A stretch of 40,189 nucleotides of DNA from Halovenus rubra (GTDB taxonomy: Archaea; Halobacteriota; Halobacteria; Halobacteriales; Haloarculaceae): positions 1 to 40,189 of the forward strand of contig NZ_JAODIY010000043.1 of assembly GCF_026586665.1 (NCBI RefSeq), in the 5' to 3' direction. Positions 8,241 through 18,052 of this stretch are shown here, one piece after another. Within the stretch, counting starts at the first letter, position 1; the number at the start of each line of letters is the position of its first letter. The notes beneath the pieces were generated by a model. It was not told where the DNA came from. It saw nothing but the letters and a program-made list of their open reading frames with translations, and did not search any database. The translations under genes and the position numbers were made by a program.

Positions 8241-9515
8241 ATGAGTCTCGAAGACCATGCCGAGGAACTCGCCTCCAGCCTCGGTGTTGACAAAACGGAG
8301 GTCAAACAGAAGCTCGAAAATCTGGACCAGTACGGGGTCCCAATCGACGAGGCCAAGCAGACGGTCCGTCGCAACTATGATGAGAGTGATTCGGGAAGTC
8401 CAGAAGAGGTTTCGACCAAATCTATTGCCGAAATCACGACAGGTGACTCTCGCGTTGGCGTCGATGTCCGTATTCTCTCGGTTGGCAAACGGTCCATCCA
8501 GTACAACGGGGAACAGCATGTCATCTTCGAGGGAGAGATGGCAGACGAGAGTGGGAAGATTTCTTATACCTCGTGGGAGGATTTCGACCTCGAAACCGGC
8601 GAAACGGTTCATCTCGGAAACATAGATATCCGTGAATGGGAGGGCAACCCCGAACTCAACCTCGGTGATTCGACAAGCGTAGAACGACTGTCCGAGACAC
8701 TCGACGTTGAGTACGATGTGGGCGGCGACGCGACGCTCGCCTCGCTTGAACCCGGAGACCGTGGTGTGAATCTCGACGTACAGGTCCTTGAGACCGAACA
8801 AAAGACAATAAATGGGCGTGACGGCGAGACGGAGATTCTAAGTGGTGTCGTCGGCGACGAAACTGGGCGGTTGCCGTTCACTGACTGGGGACCCCGAGAG
8901 GCGTTATCTGTCGGGAACTCGGTTCGATTGGAAGACGTGTTTATCAGAGAGTTCCGAGGCGTTCCCTCGGTCAACGTTTCGGAGTTTACTACCGTTGCTG
9001 TACTGGATTCTACGGTCGAGGTTGCGGACTCTGGAACACGGTATCCTATCGGTGACGCAGTCGACACAGGCGGGATGTTTGACCTTGAACTGACTGGTAA
9101 CGTCGTCGCAGTCAGGGATGGGTCGGGCCTCATCGAGCGCTGTCCAGAGTGTGGCCGAGTAATCCAGAGTGGACAGTGTCGAACCCACGGCGAGGTCGAG
9201 GGCGAGGATGACCTCCGCGTGAAAGCTATTCTCGACGACGGAACTGGAACGGTGACAGTAGTTCTAGACGAAGTCCTCACCGCTGAGGTGTACGACGGTG
9301 ATCTTGACGATGCACGCGACCACGCACGAGATGCCATGGACAGAGAAGTCGTCGCCAAGGAGATTCGAGAGAACATCGTCGGGCAGGAGTTCCGCGTTCG
9401 GGGGACTCTGACTGTCGATGATTACGGCGCAAATCTTGAAGCCAGCGAGTTTACACGGCGCGTTGAGGACCCACAAGACAGGGCAAAACGCCTGCTTACG
9501 GAGGTGAAACCATGA
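8241..9515 (+). CDS. Replication protein A (RPA), single-stranded DNA-binding protein
   Basis: 424-residue RPA-type protein that coats single-stranded DNA in replication and repair. A short helical N-terminal domain (about 1-50, LEDHAEELASSLGVDKTEV) precedes three OB folds, near 60-150, 165-260 and 285-400. A zinc-finger insert, CPECGRVIQSGQCRTH, gives Cys301, Cys304, Cys313 and His316. The IGTAMT-like elements of the associated protein are absent here. Repeated motifs such as GVDVRIL and GVNLDVQVL mark the start of successive OB folds. It heads an operon with an RPA-associated protein and a phosphoesterase, an arrangement known from Haloferax volcanii rpa operons. Which of the Haloferax paralogues it equals is not certain; three OB folds plus zinc finger favours the Rpa1 type. 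Confidence 0.9.
   Translation: MSLEDHAEELASSLGVDKTEVKQKLENLDQYGVPIDEAKQTVRRNYDESDSGSPEEVSTKSIAEITTGDSRVGVDVRILSVGKRSIQYNGEQHVIFEGEMADESGKISYTSWEDFDLETGETVHLGNIDIREWEGNPELNLGDSTSVERLSETLDVEYDVGGDATLASLEPGDRGVNLDVQVLETEQKTINGRDGETEILSGVVGDETGRLPFTDWGPREALSVGNSVRLEDVFIREFRGVPSVNVSEFTTVAVLDSTVEVADSGTRYPIGDAVDTGGMFDLELTGNVVAVRDGSGLIERCPECGRVIQSGQCRTHGEVEGEDDLRVKAILDDGTGTVTVVLDEVLTAEVYDGDLDDARDHARDAMDREVVAKEIRENIVGQEFRVRGTLTVDDYGANLEASEFTRRVEDPQDRAKRLLTEVKP
9500..9507 (+). promoter_or_regulatory. Shine-Dalgarno site for the RPA-associated protein
   Basis: A perfect GGAGGTGA lies four bases before the ATG at 9512. With the ATGA overlap it shows that this second gene is started by ribosome binding, unlike the leaderless first gene. 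Confidence 0.65.
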
Positions 9516-11044
9516 GTGATTCCGAGGACGACAACATCGGCGACCGCGAAGTCGCATACCGACTGTTCGCCGCCGAGTTCGACGATGCCGACTACTCTTA
9601 CTCAGAGAGTGATGATGACCGCTCGCCAAACTACGTAATTACACCGACAGGTGCGCGGGTAAACCGCCTGTTTGCAGTCGGTGTATTGACCGCAGTCGAA
9701 GAGGTGAGCGATGACGTGCTCCGTGGCCGGGTCGTCGACCCGACAGGCGCATTCGTAACCTACGCTGGGCAGTACCAACCAGACGTACAGGCATTTCTGG
9801 AACGCGTCGACACACCGACGTTCGTCGCCATGACCGGGAAAGCACGAACCTTCCAGCCCGAGGATTCGGACCAAGTATTCACCTCTGTCCGCCCTGAGAG
9901 CATCAACGAGGTCGATGCAGAAACGCGAGACAGATGGACCGTACAAGCGGCGGAGCAAACGCTCGACCGTATCGGAACTATTGGGACTGCGATGACACGC
10001 GATACAACCGGTGACTCTCTGGAAGCTGAACTTCAGGACCTCGGTGTCAGGGCAAGTGTTGCTGCTGGAATACCGCTTGCTTTGAGTCACTACGAAACAA
10101 CTGCGACTTATCTCGACGCAGTACGTGACCTTGCACTGGATGCCGCCCAGGTTGTCGCTGGTGAACGCGACGAAGTTGACGAGCTACAAGCAAGCCCCGA
10201 CGAGCGTGGCACTGTCAGTGCAATGGAACTTGTCGACAGTGGTGTGAAAACAACAGCACCGATGGACAAGCCTGCGGCGAGCGAAAGCACAGAGACTGAT
10301 AACTCCCAGTCAACAGCGACAGAGACTGCCAGTTCCGATGAGGCCAGCGAGACATCTGTGGCTGACGCCACGGCTGAGCCCGAGTCAGTCGACTCAACGA
10401 CGGCTACAGATGTGTCACGACAAACAGAACCCGAAACGCAGGGAGACGATACTGGTGATTCGACCCAACCACAGGAAACAGCGACAGACACAGAGTCAGA
10501 GACTGTCAGCGAGGCGACAGAACCAGAGTCCGGGGAGTCAAACGCGCTGTCAGAGAGTGAAAGCGCAACTGAAAGCGGTGTCGACTCTCCGGATGACCTC
10601 GGTGACTTCGATCCAGACGAGTTTGAACTCGAAGAAGAAACTCGAGAACAGGTCAAAGAGGAGTTTGGGACAGAATTCCAGAGCGGAACCGAAGTCGGCA
10701 ACCCAGGGGAAGCCGATATCGAGACACCAGACCCGGAACCCGAGTCAGAATCTGATAAAACAAAAGCGGAGAGCTCCGAATCCAAGACAGCCGACGAAAG
10801 CGAATCTGCCATGGAGCATTCGGACGATAAACCAACCCAAAAACAGCCAGATGACTTGCAGGATGCAGTTGTCGAGTTGATGGCCGAGCTCGATGAGGGA
10901 GACGGGGCACGCAAAGCAGCCGTCGTTGAGGAAATGACCGGACGATACACTCTCGATGCAGACGAGATAGAGACCGCAATTCAGGATGCGCTGATGGACG
11001 GCGAATGCTACGAGCCGGGCGACGGGAGGCTCAAACCAATCTGA
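9512..11044 (+). CDS. RPA-associated protein (RPAP type)
   Basis: 510-residue partner of RPA. The N-terminal 220 residues contain an OB-like domain (ITPTGARVNRLFAVGVLTAV, then VDPTGAFVTYAGQYQP) followed by a helical part. Residues roughly 245-430 are an extremely Asp/Glu/Ser/Thr-rich low-complexity linker. The last 70 residues form a winged-helix-like domain (DAVVELMAELDEGDG...TAIQDALMDGECYE), comparable to the C-terminal wing of eukaryotic RPA32. The start overlaps the RPA stop by ATGA and is preceded by a strong Shine-Dalgarno site. Associated proteins of this kind bind their cognate RPA in Haloferax volcanii. The linker probably acts as a tether; that is inference. Confidence 0.85.
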   Translation: MSDSEDDNIGDREVAYRLFAAEFDDADYSYSESDDDRSPNYVITPTGARVNRLFAVGVLTAVEEVSDDVLRGRVVDPTGAFVTYAGQYQPDVQAFLERVDTPTFVAMTGKARTFQPEDSDQVFTSVRPESINEVDAETRDRWTVQAAEQTLDRIGTIGTAMTRDTTGDSLEAELQDLGVRASVAAGIPLALSHYETTATYLDAVRDLALDAAQVVAGERDEVDELQASPDERGTVSAMELVDSGVKTTAPMDKPAASESTETDNSQSTATETASSDEASETSVADATAEPESVDSTTATDVSRQTEPETQGDDTGDSTQPQETATDTESETVSEATEPESGESNALSESESATESGVDSPDDLGDFDPDEFELEEETREQVKEEFGTEFQSGTEVGNPGEADIETPDPEPESESDKTKAESSESKTADESESAMEHSDDKPTQKQPDDLQDAVVELMAELDEGDGARKAAVVEEMTGRYTLDADEIETAIQDALMDGECYEPGDGRLKPI

Positions 11045-11793
11045 TGAGGGTCGAACCGGTACCGGAGACCCCTGCAGGCGTCGTCGAAACAGGAAACCAG
11101 CGGCTGTTGGTCGTCGCTGACTATCATGCAGGTATCGAGGCGGTACTCAGGACGGAAGGTGTCGAGCTCGATTCGCGGGCAGACCAGCGACGAGACCGCA
11201 TTCGTCGACTCGTTTCGGAGACGGACCCTGATAGGCTGGTCGTGCTGGGAGACCTTGTACATGCAATCGCCGACCTTTGGGAGGCCGAACGTACCGAACT
11301 CACGGCGTTGTTCGATGCGCTTCACATTCCGGTCACACTCGTCAAAGGCAACCATGACGCCGAAATCGAGGAGTTTCTCGCAAGTATCAACCATGACATA
11401 ACAGTGACAGCATCGACAGGAAAACGATTTGAGACCGTCGGATTCGTCCACGGCCACACCTGGCCGTCTCCAAAGGTGTTAGGCGCAGATATCGTCTGTA
11501 TCGGACACGAACACCCCCTTGTCCGTCTCGAAGATACCGTCGGTGGGAGCAGAGTCGAGCGCATCTGGCTCCGGGGCACTCTCGATACGACGGTCTTCGA
11601 GACACACAGCAACGACTACAAGCCGTCTAGACCGGATCTCGTCGTGTTTCCTGCGTTCAACAACATCTCAGGAGGGACACACGTCAACATCGCCGAGCAA
11701 CAATTTCTCGCACCCTTTCTCCCTGAGGCGTTAACTGACGGAGATGCGTACCTGCTTGACGGCACGCGACTTGGAGGGTATAAGCGAGTCTGA
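11044..11793 (+). CDS. Metallophosphoesterase of the RPA operon
   Basis: 249-residue calcineurin-like phosphoesterase. Metal ligands are visible in order: VADYHAG (Asp26, His28), LGDLVHA (Asp70), KGNHD (Asn103, His104), HGHTWP (His136, His138) and IGHEHP (His155, His157). It belongs to the ICC-like group (COG1407). The ATG at 11044 overlaps the previous stop, and GGGAGG lies at 11024-11029, so I prefer it to the in-frame upstream codon at 11005. Operon position implies a role with RPA, possibly processing DNA ends or a phosphodiester intermediate. The actual substrate is unknown. Confidence 0.88.
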   Translation: MRVEPVPETPAGVVETGNQRLLVVADYHAGIEAVLRTEGVELDSRADQRRDRIRRLVSETDPDRLVVLGDLVHAIADLWEAERTELTALFDALHIPVTLVKGNHDAEIEEFLASINHDITVTASTGKRFETVGFVHGHTWPSPKVLGADIVCIGHEHPLVRLEDTVGGSRVERIWLRGTLDTTVFETHSNDYKPSRPDLVVFPAFNNISGGTHVNIAEQQFLAPFLPEALTDGDAYLLDGTRLGGYKRV

Positions 11794-11835
11794 AGAGACC
11801 GTGGATTCAAGCATATAGATACGGTAGCAGTATGT

Positions 11836-12042
11836 ATGAGCGTCTCTGCCCCCTGTGAGATCTGTGGCAGTGCCGATGTGAGCGAGACGTGTAACCGGTG
11901 TGCAAAACTGGTCTGTGACCGCCATTTCAACGAGGAAACCGGCTACTGCGTTGAATGTGCTGCCGAAATTGGCTCGACCACGTCCGACACTGTCCCCGAG
12001 CAAGCGGACATGCCAGATGGCGTCGATACATACGAATTCTGA
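11836..12042 (+). CDS. Small zinc-finger protein (HIT-like)
   Basis: 68-residue protein with dense Cys/His ligands: CEIC at residues 7-10, CNRC at 19-22, Cys27, His30, and CVEC at 38-41. This pattern resembles a cross-brace HIT-type or B-box zinc finger with two zinc sites. The tail is acidic. A CATATAGATA sequence at 11812-11821 may be its TATA box, although it is rather close to the ATG. Similar small zinc proteins are common in haloarchaea and are usually uncharacterised. It ends nine bases from the convergent pyrF. Confidence 0.75.
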   Translation: MSVSAPCEICGSADVSETCNRCAKLVCDRHFNEETGYCVECAAEIGSTTSDTVPEQADMPDGVDTYEF

Positions 12043-12051
12043 ACCACTCGC

Positions 12052-12852
12052 TCAACGATACTGGTTGAGGCCACGCTTGAGTTGTTTCGCTGCGTGTCCT
12101 GCGGCCTCAAAATACTGTCCGCTCCCAGTCTCCCCTGCGAAAATAATGCCTCGTGAGGAGTTTACGAGGCCGACGCCATCTGCCAGTCCGTGTTCGATTG
12201 CAGCCTGCTCGTCACCCCCCTGTGCACCGATGCCCGGAACGAGAAACGGCAACTCCGGAACCAGTTCACGGATTTCCTCAAGTTCCTCAGGCTGAGTTGC
12301 ACCGACGACAAGACCAACGTTGTTGTTGTGGTTCCACGATTTAGCCAGACTCGCTACGTGTTCGTAGAGTTGCTCGCCGGAGTCAAGTTCGAGATTCTGG
12401 AGGTCTGCACCTCCTGCGTTCGATGTTCGCGCTAACACGAAGACTCCCTTGTCCTTCCGTGAGAGAAACGGGTCGAGCGAATCGCGTCCTAGGTACGGAT
12501 TTACCGTAATGGCGTCGACCATATCGAGGACAGTTGCATACTGTCGAGCGGTGTTACCAATATCACCGCGCTTGGCATCTAGTAACACAGGAACGTCCTT
12601 GCCATGAGCGTAGGCGACCGTCTCACGAAGCGCACGCCAGCCGTCGCTATCTTCGTAAAACGCCGCGTTCGGTTTGTAACAGGCGGCATGTTCGTGGGTT
12701 TTATCGATAATTCGGCGGTTGAACGCCCATCGAGGGAGGTCAGCATCCAGTACTTCTGTGGGAAGCTTGTCCATGTCGGGGTCGAGACCGACAGAAACAA
12801 CGCTATCAACGCGCTCGATTCGGGTCGCGAGTTGCTCGAAAAACGACGACAT
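12052..12852 (-). CDS. pyrF: Orotidine-5'-phosphate decarboxylase
   Basis: 266-residue last enzyme of UMP synthesis, converting OMP to UMP. The signature LLDAKRGDIGNTARQYA is present, with Asp92, Lys94 and Asp97 as the catalytic charge network. VSVGLDPD opens the barrel, and VPGIGAQGGD is the phosphate-binding loop. It belongs to the longer type 2 subfamily rather than the short archaeal form. The frame continues upstream to 12990 but overlaps rpiA there and is not conserved; the ATG at 12852 opens MSSFFEQLA, which fits the family. It lies 55 bases downstream of rpiA on the same strand, possibly one transcript. Confidence 0.93.
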   Translation of the reverse strand: MSSFFEQLATRIERVDSVVSVGLDPDMDKLPTEVLDADLPRWAFNRRIIDKTHEHAACYKPNAAFYEDSDGWRALRETVAYAHGKDVPVLLDAKRGDIGNTARQYATVLDMVDAITVNPYLGRDSLDPFLSRKDKGVFVLARTSNAGGADLQNLELDSGEQLYEHVASLAKSWNHNNNVGLVVGATQPEELEEIRELVPELPFLVPGIGAQGGDEQAAIEHGLADGVGLVNSSRGIIFAGETGSGQYFEAAGHAAKQLKRGLNQYR

Positions 12853-12907
12853 ACTGGTCGTTGGACGCTGATACTGCAAGAGCCTTGCCCTCTCCGTCGA
12901 GTCAAGT

Positions 12908-13588
12908 TCACAACGTCTCGACGGTAACACCTTCCTTCGTTCCAATATGAATTTCGTCGGCACACCCGACAAATAGCCCGTGTTCGACAACGCCGGGGAT
13001 AGCTGAGAGAGATGTAGCTAGCTTTTTGGGATCTGAGACGGTTCCGAACTCACAGTCTAAGACGAGGTTCCCGTTATCAGTCACAACAGGGCCGTCTTTG
13101 CTCGCCGCGTCCCGCAACTCAGGCGTGCCGTCCAACTCTTTGACGCGAGCAGAGACGGTGGCTCGTGCCTCCGGCAGGACAGCTACTGGAACAGGGTGAC
13201 ACAACGCTTGAGCTATCTTTGAGGGGTCAGCGACAACGATGAGTCGGTCAGCAGCGGTGTCGACGATTTTCTCGCTGGCGTGGGCTGCGCCACCACCTTT
13301 GATGAGGGTGTCATCAACGACTTGGTCCGCTCCGTCGATTGCTACGTCCGGTGTAGCCACGTCGAGTGTTGTCAGCGGGATTCCAGCGTCGCGAGCCAGT
13401 TGGCGAGACTGGAATGATGTTGGAATGCCGTGGATATCGAGGCCAGCTTCGACCCGTTCACCGAGCATCTCGATAGCGAACGCGGCGGTACTTCCCGTTC
13501 CGAGACCGACGACCATTCCATCGCTTACTGCTTGTGTTGCACTCTCACCTGCATGCCGTTTTTCTCTCTCTGACCCGCCTTGTTTCAT
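12908..13588 (-). CDS. rpiA: Ribose-5-phosphate isomerase A
   Basis: 226-residue enzyme that interconverts ribose 5-phosphate and ribulose 5-phosphate, supplying ribose for nucleotides. Motifs are [11 protein letters not shown] (residues 27-37, phosphate loop), IDGADQV (Asp85, Asp88), IKGGGAA (Lys97) and SEKIV (catalytic Glu106). Length is normal. I start at the ATG at 13588, since the upstream in-frame extension to 13648 is basic and runs into the mutS promoter region. It is divergent from mutS and sits upstream of pyrF; both make precursors for nucleotides. Confidence 0.93.
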   Translation of the reverse strand: MKQGGSEREKRHAGESATQAVSDGMVVGLGTGSTAAFAIEMLGERVEAGLDIHGIPTSFQSRQLARDAGIPLTTLDVATPDVAIDGADQVVDDTLIKGGGAAHASEKIVDTAADRLIVVADPSKIAQALCHPVPVAVLPEARATVSARVKELDGTPELRDAASKDGPVVTDNGNLVLDCEFGTVSDPKKLATSLSAIPGVVEHGLFVGCADEIHIGTKEGVTVETL

Positions 13589-13654
13589 ACAGGATTGCTC
13601 CGTCCGCCCACGCAAAAAGCTTCCCACACGGACGAATCTGAAAGCCATTAGTGT

Positions 13655-16426
13655 ATGGACGCGCCGAACACATCTATGGATACGGCACTGGGTCCACCCG
13701 AAAAGATGGTGGAACGACGCGAAGATTTGACGCCGATGATGGCCCAGTACTACGACCTCTGTGCGCAGTACGACGACTCCCTCGTTTTGTTCCAGGTTGG
13801 TGACTTCTACGAGGCATTTTGTGGGGCTGCTGAGACAGTTGCACGCCAGTGTGAAGTGACACTCACGAAACGCGAGGACTCAACCGGTCAGTACGCGATG
13901 GCGGGCCTCCCTATCGACAACGCTGAGTCCTACGTCGAGCGCCTGCTAGAAGCTGGCTACCGGGTAGCAGTCGCCGACCAAGTTGAAGACCCCGAGGAGA
14001 CGACAGGCGTAGTCGAGAGGGCAGTGACACGAATCCTCACACCGGGGACGCTCACTGAGGACGAACTGCTGGACGGTGACCGCAACAACTACGTCGGTGC
14101 GCTGGCGACCGGCGACGTACACGCTCTGGCCGTACTGGACGTTTCGACCGGTGATTTCTATGCAACCAGCGTTGAGAACGCCGACGGCATACGGGATGAA
14201 CTCGGTCGGTTCGACCCGACGGAGGCAATTCTTGGCCCGAATGTGGCAGCGACACAGTTGCCTGACGGGTGTACTGTAAGCAGTTTTGGCGAAGACCCTT
14301 TCGAGGAAAAACAAGCACATGAACTGGTCGAGTCGTACGTTGGTTCAGTTGAGGGTCTGCTCGCGTCAACGGCCGAAATCCGGGCTTGTGGGGCATTGCT
14401 CTCGTATGCGGAGTACGTTCGTGGCGGCGTCGACGACCGTCTTGACTACCTGAATCACCTGACGCGATATGACCCGCATGAGTACATGCTATTGGACGCT
14501 GTCGCGGTTCGAAGTCTCGAGCTGTTCGAGCGGCGTACCGTCCACGGCGACGAGAGTAACACACTGGCGGCAGTACTCGACAAGACGGCCTCTGCACCGG
14601 GGCGACGGACTCTAGACGACTGGCTGCGACGCCCGCTTATCGAACGGGAAGCAATTGTTGAGCGCCACGATGCGGTTGGCGAACTCCGCGACAGCGTTTC
14701 GATGCGGGAAGGGATTTACGACCAGCTGCGAACAGTGTACGATATCGAACGGTTGATTTCCCGCATCGCACGTGGCCGGGCCAACGCGCGTGACCTTCGC
14801 TCGCTCAAGGCAACCCTCGATGTCGTCCCACGTATCCGCCAAGAGCTTGCTGAATCGAGTTGTGGCAAGCTCAACTCACTCAGGGACGAGCTTGATACGC
14901 TCGATGAAGTTCGGACGCTCATCGAACAGTCTGTCTGCGATAATCCGGACAAAGAAATCACGACAGGAGGCATTATCAAGCCGAGCTACAACGACGACCT
15001 CGCACGGCTTCGGGAAACCGAGCAAGACGGGAAGTCATGGATTGATGACCTCGAGGCCAGCGAACGAGAGCGAACGGGAATTGACTCACTGAAAGTCGGG
15101 CAGAACTCGGTACACGGCTATTATATCGAGGTGACAGATACTAATCTCGACAGCGTTCCGGACGATTACGAACGCCGGCAGACGCTGAAGAACGCTGAAC
15201 GATACTATACGCCCGAACTCAAGGAGCGAGAAGGCGAAATTCTCCGAGCCGAACAGCGAGCTGACGAGCTTGAGTACGAACTATTCTGTTCGGTTCGCAC
15301 GGAGGTCGCAGACGAGTCCGAGCGAATCCAGGCAGTGGCTGATTCGTTGGCCGAACTCGACGTGCTCGTCTCATTTGCAACCGTTGCAGCCGAACATGAT
15401 TACACCCGTCCAGTGGTTGGCACTGCTCCGAGTGACAGTCCGGCTGAAGGGACACTCACCGTTGACGGAATTCATATCGAAAATGGTCGACATCCAGTTG
15501 TGGAACGCACCGAGGAGTCATTCGTCCCAAACGGTACCATGCTTGATTCCGATGATCAAATTGCCGTTGTAACCGGGCCGAATATGAGCGGGAAGTCAAC
15601 GTATATGCGGCAGGTTGCGCTCATCGTGATACTTGCACAGGCAGGGAGCTTTGTCCCAGCGGAGTCAGCACGACTTCAGATTGTAGATCGTCTCTTTACA
15701 CGGGTCGGTGCAAGCGATGACATTGCTGGTGGGCGGTCAACGTTCATGATGGAGATGACTGAGCTTGCGGACATCCTCGACCATGCAACCGACCAATCGC
15801 TGGTTCTTCTCGATGAGGTTGGGCGCGGAACGAGTACTGTCGACGGCTTCGCGATTGCGCAAGCGGTGACAGAACAGATGCACGACGAGATTGGAGCGTT
15901 GACACTATTTGCGACACACCACCACGACCTGACGGGCATCGCTGAGAGTCTCGATAACGCACACAATCGCTATTTCAGGACACAACAGGACGAAGATGGT
16001 GTCTCCTTCGAGCACGCTGTCGAACGCGGGACGGCAGACGCTTCCTACGGAGTCGAAGTGGCAGCGACAGCCGGTGTTAATCAGTCAGTCGTCGACAGAG
16101 CACGCGAGGTTCTCGACGAACAGGCAGGTAGGGCAGAGACTGAACCGAGCGAACACCACGGAACTGCTGGACGGACTAGTCTAAACGGCCACAGTGGGTC
16201 TACAACAACGGAGCCCAAACAACAGCCACTCCATGGCGCTGACGACGAGGAGCCAACAGACGATGGAAACGGAAAACGTCTCAACGCAGATCTCCAGCAG
16301 GCACTCATTGAGGCCGATATTGCGACGATGACGCCGCTCGAAGCGATGAATAAACTCGCAAATCTACAGCAGGTGGTTGAAACGAACAGACGGAACACAG
16401 ATCCCAACCCGTCGAACTCATCTTGA
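13655..16426 (+). CDS. mutS: DNA mismatch repair protein MutS
   Basis: 923-residue mismatch-recognition ATPase. Domain I holds the Phe-X-Glu mismatch wedge (GDFYEAF, Phe51 and Glu53). Connector, lever and clamp regions follow, then the ABC-type ATPase with Walker [10 protein letters not shown] (about 641-649), Walker [12 protein letters not shown] (Asp720) and THHHD. After about residue 825 comes a Ser/Thr/Glu-rich linker and a helical tail ([15 protein letters not shown]). An ATG at 13676 opens [11 protein letters not shown], which looks more like the family's N-terminus and is a good alternative start. No mutL lies next to it. It has its own promoter region divergent from rpiA. NucS, a different mismatch enzyme, is encoded 0.75 kb downstream. 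Confidence 0.95.
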   Translation: MDAPNTSMDTALGPPEKMVERREDLTPMMAQYYDLCAQYDDSLVLFQVGDFYEAFCGAAETVARQCEVTLTKREDSTGQYAMAGLPIDNAESYVERLLEAGYRVAVADQVEDPEETTGVVERAVTRILTPGTLTEDELLDGDRNNYVGALATGDVHALAVLDVSTGDFYATSVENADGIRDELGRFDPTEAILGPNVAATQLPDGCTVSSFGEDPFEEKQAHELVESYVGSVEGLLASTAEIRACGALLSYAEYVRGGVDDRLDYLNHLTRYDPHEYMLLDAVAVRSLELFERRTVHGDESNTLAAVLDKTASAPGRRTLDDWLRRPLIEREAIVERHDAVGELRDSVSMREGIYDQLRTVYDIERLISRIARGRANARDLRSLKATLDVVPRIRQELAESSCGKLNSLRDELDTLDEVRTLIEQSVCDNPDKEITTGGIIKPSYNDDLARLRETEQDGKSWIDDLEASERERTGIDSLKVGQNSVHGYYIEVTDTNLDSVPDDYERRQTLKNAERYYTPELKEREGEILRAEQRADELEYELFCSVRTEVADESERIQAVADSLAELDVLVSFATVAAEHDYTRPVVGTAPSDSPAEGTLTVDGIHIENGRHPVVERTEESFVPNGTMLDSDDQIAVVTGPNMSGKSTYMRQVALIVILAQAGSFVPAESARLQIVDRLFTRVGASDDIAGGRSTFMMEMTELADILDHATDQSLVLLDEVGRGTSTVDGFAIAQAVTEQMHDEIGALTLFATHHHDLTGIAESLDNAHNRYFRTQQDEDGVSFEHAVERGTADASYGVEVAATAGVNQSVVDRAREVLDEQAGRAETEPSEHHGTAGRTSLNGHSGSTTTEPKQQPLHGADDEEPTDDGNGKRLNADLQQALIEADIATMTPLEAMNKLANLQQVVETNRRNTDPNPSNSS

Positions 16427-16496
16427 GGACGGTGTTTTATCGCTCGACAGACTGGTGTCCTTGGGTTTTTCTTCTTGGGCCGAGTTTATCAGAGCA

Positions 16497-17171
16497 ATGG
16501 CCGATCGACGTCGGTACACTGGTACTCAGCGATTACAGCTACTCTGGTCTCTGAGTCTCTTTTTACTGGTTGGGATGGTGTTTATTCTCGACCGGGCGGT
16601 CGGAGTACCAGCGTCCCCGCTTATTTTGGCGTTGGTTCTTAGCGTTGTCTGGCTGCTTGGACTGGGTGTTCTGGGATTCCGCGAGCGCCAACAATGGAAC
16701 AAGATGGTCGCGCAGTCGTCGTTCAGCAAACAGGTTGGGCCAAACGCCGCTGACCTTGAGACATTGGTAGATGGGCGGTCGGTTACGGTGTCGACGACCG
16801 TTCCGGGGCTAACTGCACAGACACACACAGAAGTCACTACCACCGTTCAGGAGGTTGACGCATCATTTACTGTGCAGTTCGAGCACGTCAAAGACAGTGG
16901 GACAGAGAATGGGCTCACAACCGGTGACGATTCATTCGACGAGCAGTTCGTGATTGATGGCAGTTCTCAGAATGTGAATCGTATCCTGTCGTCAGATGTC
17001 CGGACAGCGTTACTCAGTATTGAGACAGAAGGGACCTGTACCATAACAGGAGAACACGTCACGTTCGAGATTCCATTTACGATGCTCTCGCCAGGAGAGC
17101 TTGAGCAGCTAGGAGAGATGGTCATCACAATTGCAAAACAGGTCGAGGCTGTTGGGAGAGCAGACCGCTAA
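16497..17171 (+). CDS. Two-helix membrane protein, unknown
   Basis: 224-residue protein that I do not recognise. Residues about 13-33 and 38-60 are two hydrophobic helices joined by a short turn. They are followed by a soluble, beta-rich domain of roughly 160 residues with no Cys and many Thr, Val and Asp (for example SVTVSTTVPGL). The ATG at 16497 starts just before the helices; the frame is open into the end of mutS but those codons are not convincing. It lies 70 bases after mutS, separated by a T-rich stretch, and converges on nucS with six bases between stops. The arrangement suggests an independent membrane protein rather than a repair factor. Confidence 0.6.
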   Translation: MADRRRYTGTQRLQLLWSLSLFLLVGMVFILDRAVGVPASPLILALVLSVVWLLGLGVLGFRERQQWNKMVAQSSFSKQVGPNAADLETLVDGRSVTVSTTVPGLTAQTHTEVTTTVQEVDASFTVQFEHVKDSGTENGLTTGDDSFDEQFVIDGSSQNVNRILSSDVRTALLSIETEGTCTITGEHVTFEIPFTMLSPGELEQLGEMVITIAKQVEAVGRADR

Positions 17172-17177
17172 TGTGAC

Positions 17178-17909
17178 TTAGCTATCTGTCACCGGTTGCA
17201 GTGGGATAAAGGCGAGTCCGTACTTATCTAGTAAATGTTGGGCTCGTTCAGTCACGGATGGCGCAACGAGAATGCCACGGACACTTTTTTCGGCGTGAAG
17301 GTCGCGTTTCAACGCCTCGACGTAACGATTGAGTTGGCTGGCCGCGTCAGGACCGACTCGTCGCCGCTTGAGTTCGACGACAACAGCGTTATCATCAGCG
17401 TCGGTTCCATAGATATCTACCGCGCCAGCAGGGGTTTCACGCTCGGTCGCCCGCGGCTCGAAGCCGTCTTCGAGCATTTCGGGGTCCGAAAGAATACGTT
17501 CCCGCATATCTGCTTCTGTCCCCTGCAATGAGAGGTTCTGATCGTCGGTCACGTCGTAAGCAACCGCGTGAGCGACAAACTCGAAGGAGACCGTGAGTTC
17601 TTCGGAAGGGGTGTCACGATGGCTACGTATTTCGAGCGTATCGGTGACCGTAACCTCCTGCGAGCACCCTGGTGGTTGCCAGTTCACCGGCTGTTGTCCT
17701 TCTTCAGTATGGACGAGAACCGTCCCGTCAGGCTTGAGAACGACCAGACGGTCACCGGCGTCAAGAGTGCTCGATGCACGGCCGTCGTAATCGACGCGAC
17801 AGCGACCCAAGACGCTGATCAGCATACTGTTTTCCAATCCGGACGCGACGAGGTCACAAGCTTGTTCGTGGCTAGGTTCGTACGCGGTCAGTGGCCCTCC
17901 GTTGCTCAC
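17178..17909 (-). CDS. nucS: Mismatch-specific endonuclease NucS (EndoMS)
   Basis: 243-residue nuclease. The N-terminal half is the DNA-binding and dimer domain (LGRCRVDYDGRA, then VHTEEGQQPVNWQPPGC). The C-terminal half is a RecB-like nuclease with AGAVDIYG (Asp165), VVVELKRR (Glu179, Lys181) and Gln192 of ASQLNRYV. NucS enzymes cut both strands at mismatches in archaea and actinobacteria. The frame starts at 17954, but a strong TATA box at 17928-17939 lies inside that extension. The GTG at 17909, 24 bases beyond the box, is therefore the likely leaderless start. It is convergent with the small membrane-protein gene and near mutS. Confidence 0.92.
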   Translation of the reverse strand: MSNGGPLTAYEPSHEQACDLVASGLENSMLISVLGRCRVDYDGRASSTLDAGDRLVVLKPDGTVLVHTEEGQQPVNWQPPGCSQEVTVTDTLEIRSHRDTPSEELTVSFEFVAHAVAYDVTDDQNLSLQGTEADMRERILSDPEMLEDGFEPRATERETPAGAVDIYGTDADDNAVVVELKRRRVGPDAASQLNRYVEALKRDLHAEKSVRGILVAPSVTERAQHLLDKYGLAFIPLQPVTDS

Positions 17910-17927
17910 AGAGAAGATAGGCAACCT

Positions 17928-17939
17928 GAATATAAAAGG
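17928..17939 (-). promoter_or_regulatory. TATA box for nucS
   Basis: The minus strand reads CCTTTTATATTC, a strong archaeal TATA element, centred 24 bases before the GTG at 17909. It excludes the longer open frame starting at 17954. Confidence 0.6.
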
Positions 17940-18052
17940 AACACTGTTTGGCACCCCCGTTTCAGAAAAATAGCGTTGCTAACAGAACACAGTCACGTCG
18001 CCTTGTTCTCAGTAGATACTGTACCCACAGAGAGTCCAAGAATCGGTGTCGG

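Noticed and set aside
10108-10950. Ser-rich minus-strand frame of 280 residues
   Set aside because: It mirrors the low-complexity acidic linker of the RPA-associated protein and has no halophilic composition.
16427-16496. T-rich stretch after mutS as a firm terminator
   Set aside because: It has short T runs but no paired hairpin and could equally be the promoter region of the next gene.
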